64,000 nt of DNA from Bacteriovoracaceae bacterium (lineage in GTDB: Bacteria; Bdellovibrionota; Bacteriovoracia; Bacteriovoracales; Bacteriovoracaceae): contig JAOARC010000037.1 of assembly GCA_025210745.1 (NCBI GenBank), positions 62,001 to 126,000 on the forward strand, written 5' to 3'. The notes under the pieces were generated by a model. That model did not search any database, had not been told where the DNA came from, and saw nothing but the letters and a program-made list of their open reading frames with translations. A program made the position numbers and the translations under genes. Positions 60,587 to 64,000 of the stretch are shown piece after piece (positions within the stretch are counted from its first letter, which is position 1; every line of letters starts with the position of its first letter).

Positions 60587-60610
60587 GCCTACTTTGAAGT
60601 AGGCATTTTT
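60587..60610 (+). terminator. Terminator after the coiled-coil protein gene
   Basis: GCCTACTT (60587-60594), TG, AAGTAGGC (60597-60604), then A and five T. Confidence 0.85.
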
Positions 60611-60622
60611 ATAGGATAAATC

Positions 60623-61789
60623 ATGAAACTTAATAAGTATTATATAATTTTATTTGCTGTTTTCTTTGTTGTAAATGAAGCCATGGCTCAAAGAAATAGA
60701 CCATCAAGAGGAAGAACTTCTTCAAGAACAGGAGCTAGCTCCGGTTCAAGCGGGTCATCTAGCTCAACAGTTAGTAGTGGTTCAAGATCAACTTGGGGAT
60801 CGGGAAGCTCATCTTCTTCGAGTTCTAGTTCATCTTCATCAAGCTCATCATCATCGTCCTCATCTAGCGGAGGATATTATTCAGGAAGCTCTTCTTCTGG
60901 TTCATATACAAGCACATATGTTGCTCGTGGTAGAAATAGAATGAGAGGAAGAAATACTGCTCCAATCCTACAATATAGAGTTGACCAGTTCAGGTCTGTA
61001 AACTCTGGAAATATTGCAGCGATTAGAAACTATCATACAGGAAGATACAGAGTTAGGACTCACATATCTATTAGTATTATTAACGATTGTTCTTTAGCCA
61101 ATGGATACTATAATAACCCAGGCTCATTTCATACAGGAGTTGACTCTAGACTAATCTATCAAAGATCTTGGATTATGGAACCAACTTCATATATTCATCA
61201 TACTGGTTATGTATGTCTAGATAGATATCCTTACTATGTTCATAATGGATACAGATATAGATACTCACCTGTCGACATTTGTAATTATGAACTTGTTGAT
61301 GTTAAAGATAAAGAAGCAAAAGTCATCAAAACTTATTATGCAATGGCATGTAAAAAAGCTTTTGATCAATGTGCAGGAAAAAGAGATCAACTTAACAAAG
61401 ATGAATCTAGCCAAAGGTATATTTGTATGGAAAAAATTGATGATAATCTAAAACCAAGTGATAACTACGATAATATTCCAGCACTTGTGAATCTTCTTAG
61501 TCCAGAAAAAGTAAAGGAAATTAAATCATTGCTTGCAAATACTTCATCTCGTTCATTATTTAAGATGGGTAAAAGAGGATACAAAAAATGTAAAATAGTA
61601 AAATCAAAAACAAGAAAATGTAACTATGAGGTAAGAGTTAATAATAAATCTTATCCAATGGAAGATGGGTCAATATGCTCAAATGCATTAAACTCTAACC
61701 TAAGTATCTATGGATGCGATGGATCTTCTCAAAAAGGTAATGCTGCTTGCTTATTATCCCTAGCAATAGCTGAAGGTTATTGCCACTAA
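60623..61789 (+). CDS. Secreted poly-Ser, Cys-rich protein
   Basis: 388 residues. Signal peptide ending EAMA. A basic Ser/Arg/Gly region leads into an uninterrupted run of 21 Ser, then GGYYSG and a C-terminal domain (from about 110) with many Cys and Tyr (YVCLDRYPYY, VDICNYEL, MACKKAFDQCAGK, CKIVKSKTRKCNYEV, GSICSNA, IYGCDGSS). The Ser run uses six different codons, so it is held by selection rather than by slippage. Poly-Ser linkers join domains of secreted hydrolases in marine bacteria. No domain recognised. Confidence 0.72.
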   Translation: MKLNKYYIILFAVFFVVNEAMAQRNRPSRGRTSSRTGASSGSSGSSSSTVSSGSRSTWGSGSSSSSSSSSSSSSSSSSSSSSGGYYSGSSSSGSYTSTYVARGRNRMRGRNTAPILQYRVDQFRSVNSGNIAAIRNYHTGRYRVRTHISISIINDCSLANGYYNNPGSFHTGVDSRLIYQRSWIMEPTSYIHHTGYVCLDRYPYYVHNGYRYRYSPVDICNYELVDVKDKEAKVIKTYYAMACKKAFDQCAGKRDQLNKDESSQRYICMEKIDDNLKPSDNYDNIPALVNLLSPEKVKEIKSLLANTSSRSLFKMGKRGYKKCKIVKSKTRKCNYEVRVNNKSYPMEDGSICSNALNSNLSIYGCDGSSQKGNAACLLSLAIAEGYCH

Positions 61790-61798
61790 GATTTAAAT

Positions 61799-61836
61799 TA
61801 GCACTGATATAAACTGTATCAGTGCTATTTTTTTTT
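61799..61836 (+). terminator. Terminator after the poly-Ser gene
   Basis: GCACTGATA (61801-61809) pairs with TATCAGTGC (61817-61825), extended by TA/TA, followed by nine T. Confidence 0.9.
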
Positions 61837-61844
61837 AATGAATC

Positions 61845-62705
61845 TTAATTAATAATATCTTTTAGCTCTTTAATAGCTGACGTTTTTATAGCAAGCTCAT
61901 AAGCATCACTTTCATCATGTTCAAATGATTTCATGCATCCCTTATCACTTGAAAATAAATCTGATTTACCATGAACTAAAATCCCCTCAACCTCATAAGT
62001 ATTTTCATTTACTAAAAGTGTCCCTTGATTTTCACCAGCAATATCTGAATTTGTTATAAAGTTAGTAGTGTTTTGCTTCATTACTTTTACATCTGAAGCA
62101 ACCTTTAAAGGAGTACTTTGCATAAATCCCATAGCAAAAAACTTTGTGTCTAATGATAAATCATTTTTCAAATTAACTTTTAAAGGAGATCTACCTGATA
62201 CTGACTTTTTTAATTCAATAATTGAATAACTGATTGAAGTTGATGGATCTACAATTGTTTTTACAACATTTTTACATCTATAAACATTGCTTTTTGTAAA
62301 AGAGTCTGGATATGCACTCTTGTCCATTTGGTGATAATCAAATACCCATCTATAAAAATCATTAAAACAAGTATGCATTGTTACATGGCAATCACCTGCA
62401 GTTAAAAGGTGTCTGTCAGAAATTAAAAAGGCTGTACATGAACTTTGAACAGTTGCCCTAAAACTTGGCTGAGAAGCAAACTTTTCATCCTTACAAAGAA
62501 CTTGATCTGATAGTGGCCATGACTGGACCTCTACTTTTGAGCTAAACAAGCTTCCCTGAATGTCCTTTCTTGAAACCTGGATAGCGATTGATCGAGACAT
62601 TTTAAGTAGCTTTTCGTTTTGAATTTCATATATATCTTTTCTTGAATCGTCCCCATAATATGCAAAAGCACTTGAAATTACAGACAATAATACTATTTTT
62701 AACAT
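61845..62705 (-). CDS. Trypsin-like (S1) protein without catalytic triad
   Basis: 286 residues with a signal peptide ending SAFA. The S1 outline is clear: SSCTAFLISDRHLLTAGDCH, then SYSIIELKK, and DIAGENQGTLLVN. All three catalytic places are changed: the His of TAxHC is Asp105, the Asp of D-x-A-L-L is Ser159, and the Ser of GxSGxP is Gln227. The Cys that flank the active site are kept. It is therefore probably a non-proteolytic S1 homologue, perhaps a binding protein or inhibitor. GGGAGA precedes the ATG. Confidence 0.78.
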   Translation of the reverse strand: MLKIVLLSVISSAFAYYGDDSRKDIYEIQNEKLLKMSRSIAIQVSRKDIQGSLFSSKVEVQSWPLSDQVLCKDEKFASQPSFRATVQSSCTAFLISDRHLLTAGDCHVTMHTCFNDFYRWVFDYHQMDKSAYPDSFTKSNVYRCKNVVKTIVDPSTSISYSIIELKKSVSGRSPLKVNLKNDLSLDTKFFAMGFMQSTPLKVASDVKVMKQNTTNFITNSDIAGENQGTLLVNENTYEVEGILVHGKSDLFSSDKGCMKSFEHDESDAYELAIKTSAIKELKDIIN

Positions 62706-62734
62706 TTGTATTCTCCCTAACTCTTCTCTTTGAA

Positions 62735-62763
62735 TTTACGAATATATCAAGGGGTGCTAGTAT
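62735..62763 (+). promoter_or_regulatory. Extended -10 promoter of the lipase gene, leaderless type
   Basis: TTTACG (62735-62740), 17 bases ending in TGC, TAGTAT (62758-62763), then six bases to the ATG at 62770. No Shine-Dalgarno. Confidence 0.6.
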
Positions 62764-62769
62764 CGACAA

Positions 62770-63621
62770 ATGCTAAAAACTGTCTTTATATTGCTTTTAT
62801 CTCTAAATGCTGTAGCTAGTCCTACAATGGTATTAATTCCAGGAGCTGCTTCATCGGGAAAGTATATTTCTATTGATGTTTTATCTACAATTTTAGATAT
62901 TCCGGGACAACAGGAATACTTTTATAATTTTGATCCATTTATAAAAAGTCTAGGATACAAAACAATTATTTGCCCTTTTAATGAAGATCAAGACAGAAGA
63001 TCTTTAAATGATAGAGCTCATGCATGTCATAAGATAATTTTAGAAAAGCTAGCAAAATCTCCAAATACAAAGTTTCATATTATAGGACATAGCATGGGAG
63101 GACTAATAGGAAGAAAGCTCTTAGAAAAAGAAGACATTAACTTTTCTATTGAAACTCTTACAACGATTTCGACACCTCATAGAGGAGCTGCTCTTTCTCA
63201 TTTTGTTTTTGATAACCAAGATAGAAAAAATCCTTATGGTGTCTTTTTAAGACGAACTAACTTTATACCTGAGATAAAAAAATACATAACAGATCTTAGA
63301 TTTGATTCTAGGTTTATATCAAATCTAACAAATAAAAAGAAAATTCCTATTTATAGTGTTAGTAATTATAAAACTAATTATTATAACATTCCTTTTGAAG
63401 CAAGTTATAGTATATTAAAAAGTTATATAAAAAATAACCTTCCGCATAAAGATTGGCTTAATGACGGAATTATAGAAACGAGCTCTATGAACTTTGGAAC
63501 TCACTTAGGTACAATTAAAGCTGATCATATGGAAACAGCTTGCGTTCTTTACACTAAATATTCTAAAGGATGCAAAAATATAAAAGAGTTACTTAAAAAT
63601 CACCTTAAAGCATTATATTAA
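62770..63621 (+). CDS. Secreted triacylglycerol-lipase-like hydrolase
   Basis: 283 residues with signal peptide LKTVFILLLSLNAVAS. Oxyanion strand MVLIPGAASSG, nucleophile elbow IIGHSMGGLIGR (Ser108), TISTPHRGAA, then the acid in LNDGIIETSS and the His in KADHMETA: the full family I lipase order. Cys near the end (ETACVLY, KGCKN) may pair. Probably acts on lipids outside the cell. The 3' end overlaps the RluA-like gene by 17 bp. Confidence 0.85.
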   Translation: MLKTVFILLLSLNAVASPTMVLIPGAASSGKYISIDVLSTILDIPGQQEYFYNFDPFIKSLGYKTIICPFNEDQDRRSLNDRAHACHKIILEKLAKSPNTKFHIIGHSMGGLIGRKLLEKEDINFSIETLTTISTPHRGAALSHFVFDNQDRKNPYGVFLRRTNFIPEIKKYITDLRFDSRFISNLTNKKKIPIYSVSNYKTNYYNIPFEASYSILKSYIKNNLPHKDWLNDGIIETSSMNFGTHLGTIKADHMETACVLYTKYSKGCKNIKELLKNHLKALY

Positions 63622-64000
63622 GCTCTTTATTTAAAATTGGATGTTTAAATTTCATTTGAATACACTCAAGTTGTAATTCATCTTCTTTAGAAAAATTTCC
63701 ATAAACATGATCTCCTACTATTGGATATCCAAGATATGATAAATGGCATCTTATTTGATGTAACCTTCCTGTTTTTGGATAAGCATAACCAGATATTGTT
63801 TTGTCATTTTTTTCTATATTAGAAAATAAAGTAATCGCAACCTTACCCTTTTCACTAACCCTTTGCTTTAAAGAAATTTTCTTATCATTTGCATCTTCCA
63901 TATATGTTTCTAGTTTTTCTGGAATATTTAACCCAGACTCTATAGATGATTTAAAAAAATATTTTTTTTCGACTTTATGCTCATCAAACAGTCGTCTCAT
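63605..64000 (-). CDS. RluA-family pseudouridine synthase (partial, 5' end outside window)
   Basis: The visible 131 residues are the C-terminal half of an RluA-type synthase: SGYAYPKTGRLHQIRCHLSYLGYPIVGDHVYG. The catalytic HRLDxxTSG motif is not in view, so the gene must begin beyond the window edge; the ATG at 63998-64000 is probably an internal Met. Second RluA-type gene in the window. Confidence 0.88.
   Translation of the reverse strand: MRRLFDEHKVEKKYFFKSSIESGLNIPEKLETYMEDANDKKISLKQRVSEKGKVAITLFSNIEKNDKTISGYAYPKTGRLHQIRCHLSYLGYPIVGDHVYGNFSKEDELQLECIQMKFKHPILNKELNIML

Noticed and set aside
60675..60944. Long second frame across the Ser-rich gene
   Set aside because: Produced by the repetitive Ser codons; no ribosome site and biased composition.
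1..64000. CRISPR arrays, insertion sequences, restriction or toxin-antitoxin systems
   Set aside because: None recognised on either strand.

Overview
The window is strongly AT-rich, densely coded DNA from a bacterium. The genes use AT-rich codons, many proteins carry signal peptides or lipoboxes, and there are several outer-membrane barrels, so it is Gram-negative. Prepilin-like proteins, many secreted hypothetical proteins and divergent housekeeping genes fit a low-GC member of Bdellovibrionota, perhaps a marine Halobacteriovorax/Bacteriovorax relative. That placement is inference from gene content, not a database match.

Layout. 1-8.6 kb: 3' part of a KtrB/TrkH K+ transporter (cut by the window edge), a RlmD/TrmA-type RNA methyltransferase, a PilF-like TPR lipoprotein, RodZ, LptF, PepA, TrmL, MtgA. 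8.6-10.6 kb: a small outer-membrane protein behind a long structured leader, then bfd-bfr for iron storage. 10.6-21 kb: MltD-like lytic transglycosylase, the ribosome block rplU-rpmA-obg-rsfS-rlmH, a signal-peptidase-I paralogue lacking both catalytic residues, gpmI-pfkA, and a lone ComM N-terminal domain. 21-29.4 kb: surface module with a GT2 glycosyltransferase, an HprK-like kinase, three tandem Cys-rich prepilin-like paralogues, a TMTC-like membrane glycosyltransferase and a nucleotidyltransferase-fold protein. 29.4-44.4 kb: glutamate dehydrogenase, parAB, nadA with a cysteine desulfurase, a minus-strand operon ending in ung and a DUF72 protein, prkA-rluA-like, a HAD phosphatase and a barrel protein. 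44.6-57.1 kb: tRNA-His followed by a less conserved stretch (lipoproteins, SDR, histidine decarboxylase, FMN glutamate-synthase-like protein) and then a metal (probably zinc) module: Cys/His-rich small proteins, an ABC importer (znuABC type), a His-loop outer-membrane protein and a His-rich periplasmic protein around a palindromic operator candidate. 57.2-64 kb: secreted proteins (HExxH metallopeptidase, coiled-coil protein, poly-Ser protein, a triad-less S1 protease homologue, a lipase) and the 3' half of an RluA-type synthase.

Cross-cutting observations. Several genes without a Shine-Dalgarno sequence have a -10 box 6-7 bases before the start codon, suggesting leaderless mRNAs. Ten of fifteen convergent gene pairs overlap at their 3' ends, four of them by exactly 4 bp through interlocked stop codons. 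The most unusual proteins are the dyad-less signal peptidase, the triad-less trypsin-like protein and the triplicated Cys-rich pseudopilin set next to a candidate protein glycosyltransferase.
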